Positions 53,703-64,000 of a stretch of DNA of 64,000 bases are shown in pieces. The notes beneath the pieces are model-generated. The model had not been told where the DNA came from and did no database searches. It was given only the letters and a program-made list of their open reading frames with translations. Source of the stretch: Flectonema sp. DT1601 (lineage: Eukaryota; Euglenozoa; Diplonemea; Diplonemida; Diplonemidae). Positions within the stretch are counted from its first letter, which is position 1, and each line of letters starts with the position of its first letter. The translations under genes and the position numbers were made by a program. The stretch lies in the NCBI GenBank assembly GCA_964019425.1, contig OZ025813.1, forward strand, positions 558,001 to 622,000, written 5' to 3'.

Positions 53703-54066
53703 GGCTTTCCTGCAACAGGGTCCGAAAGAAAGGAAAGTGCGCGGATTGTCAAGTTGTTTACAGCTGCGGGTGAATATCCTTTCACTTTTATTTCTCAAAC
53801 CCTCTCGAGAGGTAACCTGAGAAAACAGGGTGATCCAACTTCACTTCACTGCTAGTTTCTTATTTTTTTAACTTCTTTTTGGGAAAGGGTGGGGACTATT
53901 TTTGAAAGGAAAAAAAAAAAAAAAAAGCAAAGAAAGCAAAGAAATGAAATAAGAAAGAAAGAAAAAAAAGAAAAATGAAATAAAATAAAAAAAGAACCAG
54001 AAACTCTCATGTCCCAATTCTCCTCCCCTTCGCCACCTGGTGCAATCATCACTACTATGGGTTACC
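53703..54066. other. Unrecognised unique segment
   Basis: Begins GGCTTTCCTGCAACAGGG, contains CCTCTCGAGAGG (a palindrome at about 53801), then a long purine run. No credible gene. Confidence 0.35.
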
Positions 54067-54068
54067 CC

Positions 54069-54139
<71 letters not shown>

Positions 54140-54165
54140 AATGAATAAAAAAAAAAAAAAAAAAA
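54067..54165. repeat. Long A-run with ATGTAAATGAAT remnant
   Basis: Low-complexity sequence matching, inverted, the T-run and TTCATTTACAT boundary at about 31250-31320. Confidence 0.7.
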
Positions 54166-55380
54166 AAAACATGCCTTGGGAATACAACCAAAGCCCCAAT
54201 TAATCGGTCCTTTCTTTTTTCCTTCTTGTCAAGTGATCGCTCCACTCGTCGATCACCAAAACCGATTGTATTTATATCTGTTCTTTTCTCAACGATCGGC
54301 TATACCGATCATTTTTTTTTAAAAATAATTGTTTTCTTCTTCTCGACGATCAGATCCAATTGATCGACCTTTTCTTTTTTTTTCCTTTATTCCTTCCATC
54401 CCTCCCGCTCCCCTTATTTTAATAAAAACAAGATCAGCTCAGCTTGATCGTTAAACTTTTTTTATTTATTTATTTTTTTTTTTTTTTTTATTTAAACTGA
54501 TTGTATTTATATCTGGTTATTTTTCTCAACGATCGGCTATGCCGATCGACCATTAAAATAATTGTCTTCTTCTTCTCGACGACCAGATCCAATTGATCGA
54601 CCTTTTCTTTTTTTTTCCTTTATTCCTTCCATCCCTCCCGCTCCCCTTATTTTAATAAAAACAAGATCAGCTCAGCTTGATCGTTATTTATTTATTTATT
54701 TATATTTTTTTTTTTTTTGTTGGTCCTAGTCAAGACCTTAAACTGACTAATCGGTCTTAACTTTAACTAAGTGAATGAACCCTTTCCGTTTTCCTTTTCC
54801 CTTTATTACTCTCTATCTGGTCTGTTATGTCATAAATCTCATTTAATTTTATCATTCATTTTAATTTTCACTGTTTCCCATCTACATTTTATTTTCAAAT
54901 AGTTCCGGTCTGTCTCTGATGATAAATAAAACTGATCATGTTAACTCAATATTTTTTTTTTTATTATGTGCAAGAGATACCAACACGCAAGAGATACCAA
55001 CGCACATACGAGATACCGGCACTTCCGAGATACCGACACACAAGAGATACCAAGACACTTAAGATACCAGCAAGGACAGTGAGAGGTAGAATGAACTCTC
55101 CTCCTTGTGTCCGATCCTGATTATTTTTTGTTGAATTGGTAGTGTTACCTCATTTTGCTACTCTCGTATCTGTGTTGTGTTAACTCATGTAAGTGATCTT
55201 AACTCCTGTTAAATAAAAAAAAAATTTCAAAAAAAAAGAAATTAAAAAAGAAGAATTTTCAAATGAAGTTATATCAACCCCTGCCACCCATTATGATCAA
55301 TTCCGCTTGTTTTTTTTTTTTTTTTTTTTTTTTTTCTTCTTTCTTTTCTTCAAATATAAAAAAAAATTAAAAAATATAAA
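54166..55380 (-). repeat. X tail, inverted (copy X7), including the unoccupied MULE site
   Basis: Complement of 30690-31262 then 26719-27165: two GATC satellite units, then TAACTTTAA at 54758-54766 (the single-copy form of the MULE target), then the R-like leader and GAGATACC minisatellite (about 54973-55065). Confidence 0.85.
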
Positions 55381-57715
55381 AGATGAAACAATGTTATCAT
55401 TGTTTTTTTTATCGATCGACTATGTCGATTACTTCCGGTTTTCCGTCCTGGTCAAGACGCTAAACTGATTGTTTTTTTTTTTTTTTTTAAAAAATTAATA
55501 AAAAGAATATAAAAAAAAAAAAAAAAGAATAAACAATGTTATCATTGTTTTTTTTTATCGTTCGACTTTGTCGACTAATTTCTATTTTCCGTTTCTTTTC
55601 TTTAAATAATAAATAAAAAGAATTTAAAATAAAAAAAAAGAATAAACAATGTTATCATTGTTTTTTTATCGATCGACTATGTCGATTACTTTCTATTTTC
55701 CGTCCTGGTCAAGACGCTAAACTGATTGTTTTTTTTTTCAAAATTAATAAAAAAGAATATAAAAAAAAAAAAAAAAAAAAGAATAAACAATGTTATCATT
55801 GTTTTTTTTTATCGTTCGACTTTGTTGACTAATTTTTATTTTCCGTTTTTTTTCTTTAAAAAATAAATAAAAAGAATTTAAAATAAATAAAAAAGAATAA
55901 ACAATGTTATCATTGTTTTTTTATCGATCGACTATGTCGATCACTTTCTATTTTCCGTCCTGGTCAAGACGCTAAACTGATTGTTTTTTTTTCAAAATTA
56001 ATAAAAAAGAATATAAAAAAAAAAAAAAAAAAAAAAAGAATAAACAATGTTATCATTGTTTTTTTTATCGTTCGACTTTGTTGACTAATTTCTATTTTCC
56101 GTTTTTTTTCTTTAAAAAATAAATAAAAAGAATTTAAAATAAAAAAAAAGAATAAACAATGTTATCATTGTTTTTTTATCGATCGACTATGTCGATCACT
56201 TTCTATTTTCCGTCCTGGTCAAGACGCTAAACTGATTATTTTTTTTTTTTCAAAATTAATAAAAAAGAATATAAAAAAAAAAAAAAAAAAAGAATAAACA
56301 ATGTTATCATTGTTTTTTTTTTATCGTTCGACTTTGTCGACTAATTTCTATTTTCCGTTTCTTTTCTTTAAAGAATAAATAAAAAGAATTTAAAATAAAA
56401 AAAAAGAATAAACAATGTTATCATTGTTTTTTTTTATCGATCGACTATGTCGATCACTTTCTATTTTCCGTCCTGGTCAAGACGCTAAACTGATTGTTTT
56501 TTTTTCAAAATTAATAAAAAAGAATATAAAAAAAAAAAAAAAAAAGGAAAAACAATGTTATCATTGTTTTTTTTTATCGTTCGACTTTGTCGACTAATTT
56601 CTATTTTCCGTTTCTTTTCTTTAAAGAATAAATAAAAAGAATTTAAAATAAAAAAAAAGAATAAACAATGTTATCATTGTTTTTTTTTATCGATCGACTA
56701 TGTCGATCACTTTCTATTTTCCGTCCTGGTCAAGACGCTAAACTGATTGTTTTTTTTTTTTTTCAAAATTAATAAAAAAGAATATAAAAAAATACAAAAA
56801 AAAGAATAAACAATGTTATCATTGTTTTTTTATCGATCGACTATGTCGATCACTTTCTATTTTCCGTCCTGGTCAAGACGCTAAACTGATTGTTTTTTTT
56901 TCAAAATTAATAAAAAAGAATATAAAAAAATACAAAAAAAAGAATAAACAATGTTATCATTGTTTTTTTTTATCGTTCGATTTTGTCGACTAATTTCTAT
57001 TTTCCGTTTTTTTTTCTTTAAAAAATAAATAAAAAGAATTTAAAATAAAAAAAAAAGAATAAACAATGTTATCATTGTTTTTTTATCGATCGACTATGTC
57101 GATCACTTTCTATTTTCCGTCCTGGTCAAGACGCTAAACTGATTGTTTTTTTTTCAAAATTAATAAAAAAGAATATAAAAAAAATAAAAAAAAAAAGAAT
57201 AAACAATGTTATCATTGTTTTTTTTTATCGTTCGACTTTGTTGACTAATTTCTATTTTCCATTTTTTTTCTTTTTAAAAATAAATAAAAAGAATTAAAAA
57301 AAAAAAAAAAAGAATAAACAATGTTATCATTGTTTTTTTTATCGATCGACTATGTCGATTACTTTCTATTTTCCGTCCTGGTCAGGACGCTAAACTGATT
57401 GTTTTTTCTTTAAAAATAAATAAAAAGAATATAAAAAAAAAAAAAAGGAATAAACAATGTTATCATTGTTTTTTTTTTATCGATCGACTATGTCGATTAC
57501 TTACTATTTTCCGTCCTGGTCAAGACGCTAAACTGATTGTTTTTTCTTTAAAAAATAAATAAAAAAAAAAAAAAAAAAAAAAAAAGAATAAACAATGTTA
57601 TCATTGTTTTTTTTCTATCGATCAACTATGTCGATTGCTTTCTATTTTCCGTCCTGATCGAGACGCTAAACTGATTGTTTCCTTTTTTTAAATAATAAAT
57701 AAGAAAAAAAAAAAA
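55381..57715 (-). repeat. Hairpin satellite array, inverted, about 18 monomers
   Basis: Alternating A/B monomers in reverse orientation, each with the AACAATGTTATCATTGTT hairpin. Confidence 0.9.
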
Positions 57716-58103
57716 AAAAAAAAAGAGCATCTCCCTGCTATCCCTCATATCCCCACAATAATATTATACCTTTTCATTTTCTCTTTCCTTTTCTGGTCTT
57801 TTTTTTTTTCTTTTTTTTCCTTTTTCATACAACGTTTTTTATTTATATATTTTTTTTATTTTTTTTTTTCATGTTTGATTATTTCCTCTTCATTTTTTTT
57901 TTTTTTTTTTCTCTGCCTCTCTCTTAATTCTGTTCGTTTCTTTGAAACGAAAATTCATTTGAATATTATTCCTTGGTCAGCAACCATCATTGTCGCCCTT
58001 TGGGCCTGTTAAAAAAAAATAAAAAATAAAAAGAAAGTTTACATCGGGAATAGGGCAGGAGCCAAAAGCTCCCAGTCCGTTACTTCCCACTTTATCGAAA
58101 TTC
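57716..58103 (-). repeat. X head, inverted (copy X7)
   Basis: Ends CCCACTTTATCGAAATTC. With 54166-57715 this is the most complete X unit (about 3.94 kb: head, array, tail). Confidence 0.85.
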
Positions 58104-58425
58104 AGGTGCTTCCCTCTGGAAGGGTTGTAAGCCATGGTGTCCAACTAAATTAAAGGACAAGTCTGGGATAATCCCTGCCAGAGGGGCGAGTATTCTACCA
58201 TGGTTGAAATACTCTGGCAACTGATCTTCAATTTTATGTTGTTTGTTAGCTGCTGGTGTATCTTGATAATGTGTTGATACTTGCATTTTTTTATTTGTAA
58301 TCTTCTATTACAATTCTCTTTCTGTTCTGGTCTGTTACTTCATTTGTCTTGTTTAACTTCAGTTATATCCATTTTACTTTTTATTGTTTCCCATCTACTT
58401 TTTATTTTCTATTAGTTCTGGTCAG
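58104..58425 (-). repeat. R module, inverted
   Basis: Starts AGGTGCTTCCCTCTGG directly at the X end. Otherwise as 48641-48960. Confidence 0.75.
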
Positions 58426-58965
58426 AAACTCCTGGGCAGCAAGAAGGAAAGCAGTTTAGTACTTCTGGGTGTTTGGCATCACCCCCCATAGTGAGCAAGT
58501 ACAACAGGTAGCATTGGTAGTCTGTTGATCCTGAGTGATCCCAGCTACAGTTTTGTTTTTCTTTCTTTTTTTTAGAAGAAGATCAGGACATCCAAGCACT
58601 GCTGGATAGTTGCTGAATGCAGGGCCTGCCTGTGGCATTATAATAACAGGCTAAGTCATTTGTAGTTCATAGTTTACCTTTGATTTTATAACTTCACATA
58701 GGTACTATGAACGATGAGAGATCCAGTGGGATCACTCAGGGTCTAGTAGAGACCACCAATGTTGTGCGTTGATAGGCAAGGTGATCAACCTTGACATTCT
58801 TTCTTTTCTCTCCTGTTGTGACAAACACAAAATACACGCACAGCTTACAGTGTGTTCTTTGTGTATGTTTTCTTCAGGTGTGAGTAGTTTTTTTGTTCTT
58901 GCTCTTCAGGGAGGGCCTTAGCCAAAAGCTAACAGTCCAAATCTCACCTGGTAAACTCAACTCAA
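58426..58965 (+). repeat. Full Y module, forward
   Basis: ACTCCTGGGCAGCAAG to TAAACTCAACTCA. Confidence 0.82.
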
Positions 58966-59105
58966 TGGTGTGCTCAGACGTCTCATCTCATTCTCCCGGG
59001 AGCATCGCACTCCGCGGCAACTTCTCCAGTTTTGGGCAGAGGTTGCACGTGACATGTCAGAGGCAGCCACAATTGACATCTCATATTTGCTGAATGATCT
59101 TGACG
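58966..59105. other. Short unique segment
   Basis: ATGGTGTGCTCAGACGTCTC onward; no match elsewhere in the window, no function seen. Confidence 0.3.
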
Positions 59106-61265
59106 TCCTGGTCAAGACGCTAAACTGATTGTTTTTTTTTTTTTCAAAATAAAAAAAATATTAAAAAAAAAAAATTAAAAAAAAAGAATAAACAATGTTA
59201 TCATTGTTTTTTTTTATCGTTCGACTTTGTTGACTAATTTCTAATTTCCGTTTTTTTTTTTCTTTAAAAAATAAATAAAAAGAATTTAAAATAAAAAAAA
59301 GAATAAACAATGTTATCATTGTTTTTTTATCGATCGACTATGTCGATTACTTTCTATTTTCCGTCCTGGTCAAGACGCTAAACTGATTGTTTTTTTTTCA
59401 AAATTAATAAAAAAGAATATAAAAAAAAAAAAAAAAAAAAAAGAATAAACAATGTTATCATTGTTTTTTTTTTTATCGTTCGACTTTGTTGACTAATTTC
59501 TATTTTCCATTTTTTTTTCTTTTTAAAAAAAAAATAAAAAGAATTAAAAAAAAAAAAAAAAAAAGAATAAACAATGTTATCATTGTTTTCTTTATCGATC
59601 GACTATGTCGATTACTTTCTATTTTCCGTCCTGGTCAGGACGCTAAACTGATTGTTTTTTCTTTAAAAATAAATAAAAAGAATTAAAAAAAAAAAAAAAA
59701 AAAGAATAAACAATGTTATCATTGTTTTTTTATCGATCGACTATGTCGATCACTTTCTATTTTCCGTCCTGGTCAAGACGCTAAACTGATTGTTTTTTTT
59801 TTCAAAATTAATAAAAAAGAATATAAAAAAATACAAAAAAAAGAATAAACAATGTTATCATTGTTTTTTTTTATCGTTCGACTTTGTCGACTAATTTCTA
59901 TTTTCCGTTTTTTTTTTCTTTAAAAAATAAATAAAAAGAATTTAAAATAAAAAAAAAAAGAATAAACAATGTTATCATTGTTTTTTTATCGATCGACTAT
60001 GTCGATTACTTTCTATTTTCCGTCCTGGTCAAGACGCTAAACTGATTGTTTTTTTTTCAAAATTAATAAAAAAGAATATAAAAAAAATAAAAAAAAAAGA
60101 ATAAACAATGTTATCATTGTTTTTTTTTTATCGTTCGACTTTGTTGACTAATTTCTATTTTCCATTTTTTTTCTTTTTAAAAATAAATAAAAAGAATTAA
60201 AAAAAAAAAAAAAAAAGAATAAACAATGTTATCATTGTTTTTTTTTATCGATCGACTATGTCGATTACTTTCTATTTTCCGTCCTGGTCAGGACGCTAAA
60301 CTGATTGTTTTTTCTTTAAAAATTAATAAAAAGAATAAAAAAAAAAAAAAAAGGAATAAACAATGTTATCATTGTTTTTTTATCGATCGACTATGTCGAT
60401 CACTTTCTATTTTCCGTCCTGGTCAAGACGCTAAACTGATTGTTTTTTTTTTCAAAATTAATAAAAAAGAATATAAAAAAATACAAAAAAAAGAATAAAC
60501 AATGTTATCATTGTTTTTTTTTATCGTTCGACTTTGTCGACTAATTTCTATTTTCCGTTTTTTTTTCTTTAAAAAATAAATAAAATGAATTTAAAATAAA
60601 AAAAAAAAGAATAAACAATGTTATCATTGTTTTTTTTATCGATCGACTATGTCGACTACTTTCTATTTTCCGTCCTGGTCAAGATGCTAAACTGATTGTT
60701 TTTTTTTCAAAATTAATAAAAAAGAATATAAAAAAAATAAAAAAAAAAAAAGAATAAACAATGTTATCATTGTTTTTTTTTATCGTTCGACTTTGTTGAC
60801 TAATTTCTATTTTCCATTTTTTTTCTTTTTAAAAATAAATAAAAAGAATTAAAAAAAAAAAAAAAAGAATAAACAATGTTATCATTGTTTTTTTTATCGA
60901 TCGACTATGTCGATTACTTTCTATTTTCCGTCCTGGTCAGGACGCTAAACTGATTGTTTTTTCTTTAAAAATAAATAAAAAGAATAAAAAAAAAAAAAAA
61001 GGAATAAACAATGTTATCATTGTTTTTTTTTATCAATCGACTATGTCGATTACTTACTATTTTCCGTCCTGGTCAAGACGCAAAACTGATTGTTTTTTCT
61101 TTAAAATAATTAAAAGGATTTAAAAAAAAAAAAAAAAAAAAAAGAATAAACAATGTTATCATTGTTTTTTTTCTATCGATCAACTATGTCGATTACTTTC
61201 TATTTTCCGTCCTGATCGAGACGCTAAACTGATTGTTTCCTTTTTTTAAATAATAAATAAGAAAA
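59106..61265 (-). repeat. Hairpin satellite array, inverted, about 16 monomers
   Basis: As at 55381-57715. Blocks of about 650 bp repeat within it (59.45-60.05 compared with 60.1-60.7 kb), showing recent unequal exchange. Confidence 0.9.
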
Positions 61266-61664
61266 AAAAAAAAAAAAAAAAAGAGCATCTCCCAGCTATC
61301 CCTCATATCCACACAATAATATTATACCTTTTCATTTTCTCGTTCCTTTTCTGGTCTTTTTTTTCTTTTTTTTCCTTTTTCATACAACGTTTTTTATTTA
61401 TATATTTTTTTTTTTTTTTTTTTTTTTTTTCATGTTTGATTATTTCCTCTTCATTTTTTTTTTTTTTTCTCTGCCTCTCTCTTAATTCTGTTCGTTTCTT
61501 TGAAACGAAAATTCATTTGAATATTATTCCTTGGTCAGCAACCATCATTGTCGCCCTTTGGGCCTGTTAAAAAAAAAATAAAAAATAAAAAGAAAGTTTA
61601 CATCGGGAATAGGGCAGGAGCCAAAAGCTCCCAGTCCGTTACTTCCCACTTTATCGAAATTCAT
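61266..61664 (-). repeat. X head, inverted (copy X8)
   Basis: Ends CACTTTATCGAAATTCA, next to unique sequence. Confidence 0.85.
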
Positions 61665-62078
61665 GGTCGGGTTGTTACAGAACAGAACAGTCTGAACGAG
61701 AATGAGCCCCCTCAGTGATTAAACCCACCGCACACGCGATGCACCGGTCCAAAGTCCGGAACCTCACCACAAGCGATGGTCAGGAAGGGTGATGGGTCAC
61801 TGGGCACAAGCGATGCCCATTTAGTTGTCAAAGTGACATGTATGGCAAACTGAACAGGTTTGACATTGCACAGCACCAACGGTACCATCTGGATATCACT
61901 CACTTTTTTCACTAGAATTCACACATTTTCACACATTTTCACGGGATTTCACTACCAGAAAGCAGCAAAAAATTAAGTGAAAAATCATGAAAAATCGTGA
62001 AAAATCGTGAATTTTCGTGTAGCAAAGTGAAAAATCGTGAACACCTCCACCCTGCCGATCGCCTCATCTTGACCAAGA
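61665..62078. other. Unrecognised segment with TTTTCAC / GTGAAAA repeats
   Basis: 61.67-61.89 kb is unique. 61.90-62.04 kb holds TTTTCAC motifs on the left and GTGAAAAATC motifs on the right, in opposite orientation, like the subterminal repeats of a DNA transposon. No credible gene. Confidence 0.4.
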
Positions 62079-62190
62079 CGGAAAATAGAAAGTAATCGAC
62101 ATAGTCGATCGATAAAAAAACAATGATAACATTGTTTATTCTTTTTTTTTATTTTAAATTCTTTTTATTTATTCTTTAAAGAAAAGAAAC
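62079..62190 (+). repeat. Satellite monomer, forward
   Basis: One A-type unit with TTGACCAAGACGG, TCGACATAGTCGA and AACAATGATAACATTGTT. Confidence 0.85.
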
Positions 62191-62377
62191 GGAAAATAGT
62201 TAATTCTGTTCGTTTCTTTGAAATGAAAATTCATTTGAATATTATTCCTTGGTCAGCAACAGTCATTGTCGCCCTTTGGGCCTGTTAAAAAATAAAAAAA
62301 AAATAAAAAGAAAGTTTACATCGGGAATAGGGCAGGAGCCAAAAGCTCCCAGTCCGTTACTTCCCACTCTATCGAAT
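62191..62377 (-). repeat. X head, inverted, short (copy X9)
   Basis: TTAATTCTGTTCGTTTC to CACTCTATCGAATTC. Shares the CTCTATCGA end variant with X3. Confidence 0.82.
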
Positions 62378-62385
62378 TCTAGTTT

Positions 62386-62664
62386 ACCTTTGATTTTATA
62401 ACTTCACATAGGTAATGAGAGATCCAGTGGGATCACTCAGGGTCTAGTAGAAACCACCAATGTTGTGCGTTGATAGGCAAGGTGACCAACCTTGACATTC
62501 TTTCTTTTCTCTCCTGTTGTGACAAACACAAAATACACACACAGCTTACAGTGTGTTCTTTGTGTATGTTTTCTTCAGGTGTGAGTAGTTTTTTTGTTCT
62601 TGCTCTTCAGGGAGGGCCTTAGCCAAAAGCTAACAGTCCAAATCTCACCTGGTAACTTAACTCC
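62386..62664 (+). repeat. Y module, 5'-shortened form, forward
   Basis: Starts AGTTTACCTTTGATTTT like the copy at 50646 and ends TAACTTAACTC. Confidence 0.8.
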
Positions 62665-62726
62665 TATTTTCCGTCCTGGTCAAGACGCTAAACTGATTGT
62701 TTTTTTTTTTAGATAAATAAAAAAGA

Positions 62727-62757
<31 letters not shown>

Positions 62758-63179
62758 GGAATAAACAATGTTATCATTGTTTTTTTATCGATCGACTATG
62801 TCGATCACTTTCTATTTTCCGTCCTGGTCAAGACGCTAAACTGATTGTTTTTTCTTTAGAAAATAATAAAAAGGTTTAAAAAAAAAAATTTTTTTTTCCG
62901 TTTTTTTTTCTTTAAAAAATAAATAATAAGAATTTAAAAAAAAAAAAAAAAAAGAATAAACAATGTTATCATTGTTTTTTTATCGATCGACTATGTCGAT
63001 CACTTTCTAATTTCCGTCCTGGTCAGGACGCTAAACTGATTGTTTTTTCTTTAAAAATAAATAAAAAGAATAAAAAAAAAAAAAAAGGAATAAACAATGT
63101 TATCATTGTTTTTTTTTATCGATCGACTATGTCCGTCCTGATCGAGACGCTAAACTGATTGTTTCCTTTTTTAAATAAT

Positions 63180-63185
<6 letters not shown>
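62665..63185 (-). repeat. Hairpin satellite array, inverted, three to four monomers
   Basis: Degraded between monomers; ends at the X interior. Confidence 0.85.
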
Positions 63186-63210
<25 letters not shown>

Positions 63211-63333
63211 ATCTTCCTGCTATCCCCATATCCCCACAATAATATTATACCTTTTCATTTTCTCTTTCCTTTTCTGGTCTTTTTTTTTTTCTTTTTTTTC
63301 CTTTTTCATACAACGTTTTTTATTTATATATAT
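63186..63333 (-). repeat. X head interior, inverted (copy X10)
   Basis: GAGCATCTTCCTGCTATCC to CATACAACG and the AT tract, where Z2 enters. Confidence 0.82.
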
Positions 63334-64000
63334 CAGTCATTCCTTTTTTTTGCGAACAAATTCTGGACACTGAAAAAAAATTTCAAAAAAAAATTGTAAA
63401 AATTTCGATCGAAGCGGCATTTTAATGCGCTGCATCGTTGGGTTCATTTCCGTCCGAAATCGGGAGGTTGGCATCACATACTTGTCTCCCGAATTGAGAA
63501 AAGAGATTTTGTGGTTTACTAAATCAGCTCAGCCGTGGACAAGTACCAAAACTAAAAATTAATCGAAGGGTCTAATTTTACACTGCTGACCCAGCGGGAT
63601 TCAGAGAAAAAATAATCGAGCAAAAATATATTAAAGAGTACTCAGCATGTGCCGGTGAGGCAGATTGTTACTACCTGTCTTTTTGGACCTACTTTGATAC
63701 TTAATGAAAACACTTTCTTTATATAGATGCAACATTTTCCTTACATAATTGCTACTAGGGTTGATTAGTTAGCAAAAAGGTGCATATCTCTTGAGTTCGG
63801 GAGAAGGAAAAAAAATTAGTAAAAAAAAAAAATTAGGGGTGTTTTTTACTCAGATTTTCTCGATCTTTCCATTCCAGGTCTGGGATTAATATTTATCATT
63901 GAGTAGTACCAAGGAAATCTTGCAAAGAGACGTTTATCTCTTTTTAGCAGCACTTACCATGTTTAAAAGTATACCTATGCCTAATTTTACAGATCGCACC
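63334..64000 (+). mobile_element. Element Z, second copy, cut by the window end
   Basis: About 99% identical by eye to 51330-52000 (for example one base changed in GCTGCATCGTTGGG). It is inserted in the same AT tract of X but in the opposite relative orientation. Confidence 0.88.

Noticed and set aside
53852-54245. Minus frames of 66 and 125 codons rich in Phe
   Set aside because: Generated by the long purine and A-runs; no plausible protein.
15776-63185. Many 60-110 codon frames across satellites reading FFIDRLCRL, GQDAKLIVF and poly-Lys/Phe
   Set aside because: They follow the monomer period and change with every homopolymer length; no start context, no conservation. Artefacts of the repeat.

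Overview
The window is eukaryotic, repeat-dominated DNA with no convincing host protein-coding gene. Evidence for a eukaryote: two nuclear-type tRNA-Ile(AAT) genes, spliceosomal-type introns of 70-91 bp inside transposase genes, Penelope-like and non-LTR reverse transcriptases, and hAT and MULE DNA transposons. The AT-rich, homopolymer-rich composition and the mix of element types fit an invertebrate animal or a close unicellular relative. Species cannot be fixed from the sequence alone.

Layout. 1-10.6 kb: two tRNA-Ile genes, each with a minus-strand jockey-like LINE beginning about 70 bp upstream, and between them two degenerate Penelope-like (PLE) reverse transcriptases plus a GIY-YIG endonuclease reading frame. 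10.9-15.3 kb: a hAT fragment, then a complete-looking hAT transposon (hAT-1). 15.3-27 kb: a satellite built of ~120-bp monomers, a recurrent non-coding 'head' (called X here) with a fixed end, other recurrent modules (R, Y), and a GC-rich LINE RT fragment. 27.17-30.68 kb: an apparently intact MULE with a four-exon transposase, perfect 9-bp target duplications and a matching empty site elsewhere in the window. 31.3-36.05 kb: a LINE with a restriction-like endonuclease (RLE), interrupted by a small palindromic-ended element. 36-39.8 kb: the N-terminal half of the GC-rich LINE and small elements with strong hairpins. 39.8-47.2 kb: a second, inverted hAT copy (hAT-2), sitting in satellite with a target duplication and itself invaded by one X unit (3.6 kb, satellite included) and one Y unit. 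47.2-64 kb: mainly inverted copies of the X, R, Y and satellite modules, plus two copies of a 777-bp terminal-inverted-repeat element (Z).

How the parts relate. The striking signal is a set of non-coding modules (X, Y, R, the satellite, and a second GATC-rich satellite) that are all dense in short hairpins with 3-5 nt loops and recur in both orientations next to many different partners. X and Y share a terminal hairpin whose two outer base pairs differ in a compensatory way. X and Y each occur inside the exons of hAT-2, a near-identical copy of hAT-1, so they moved or recombined recently and X carried a 19-monomer satellite array with it. No coding capacity is seen in X or Y, so the mobilising machinery is unknown. 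Misassembly of such repeats is a real alternative for the large-scale arrangement, less so for the local junctions.
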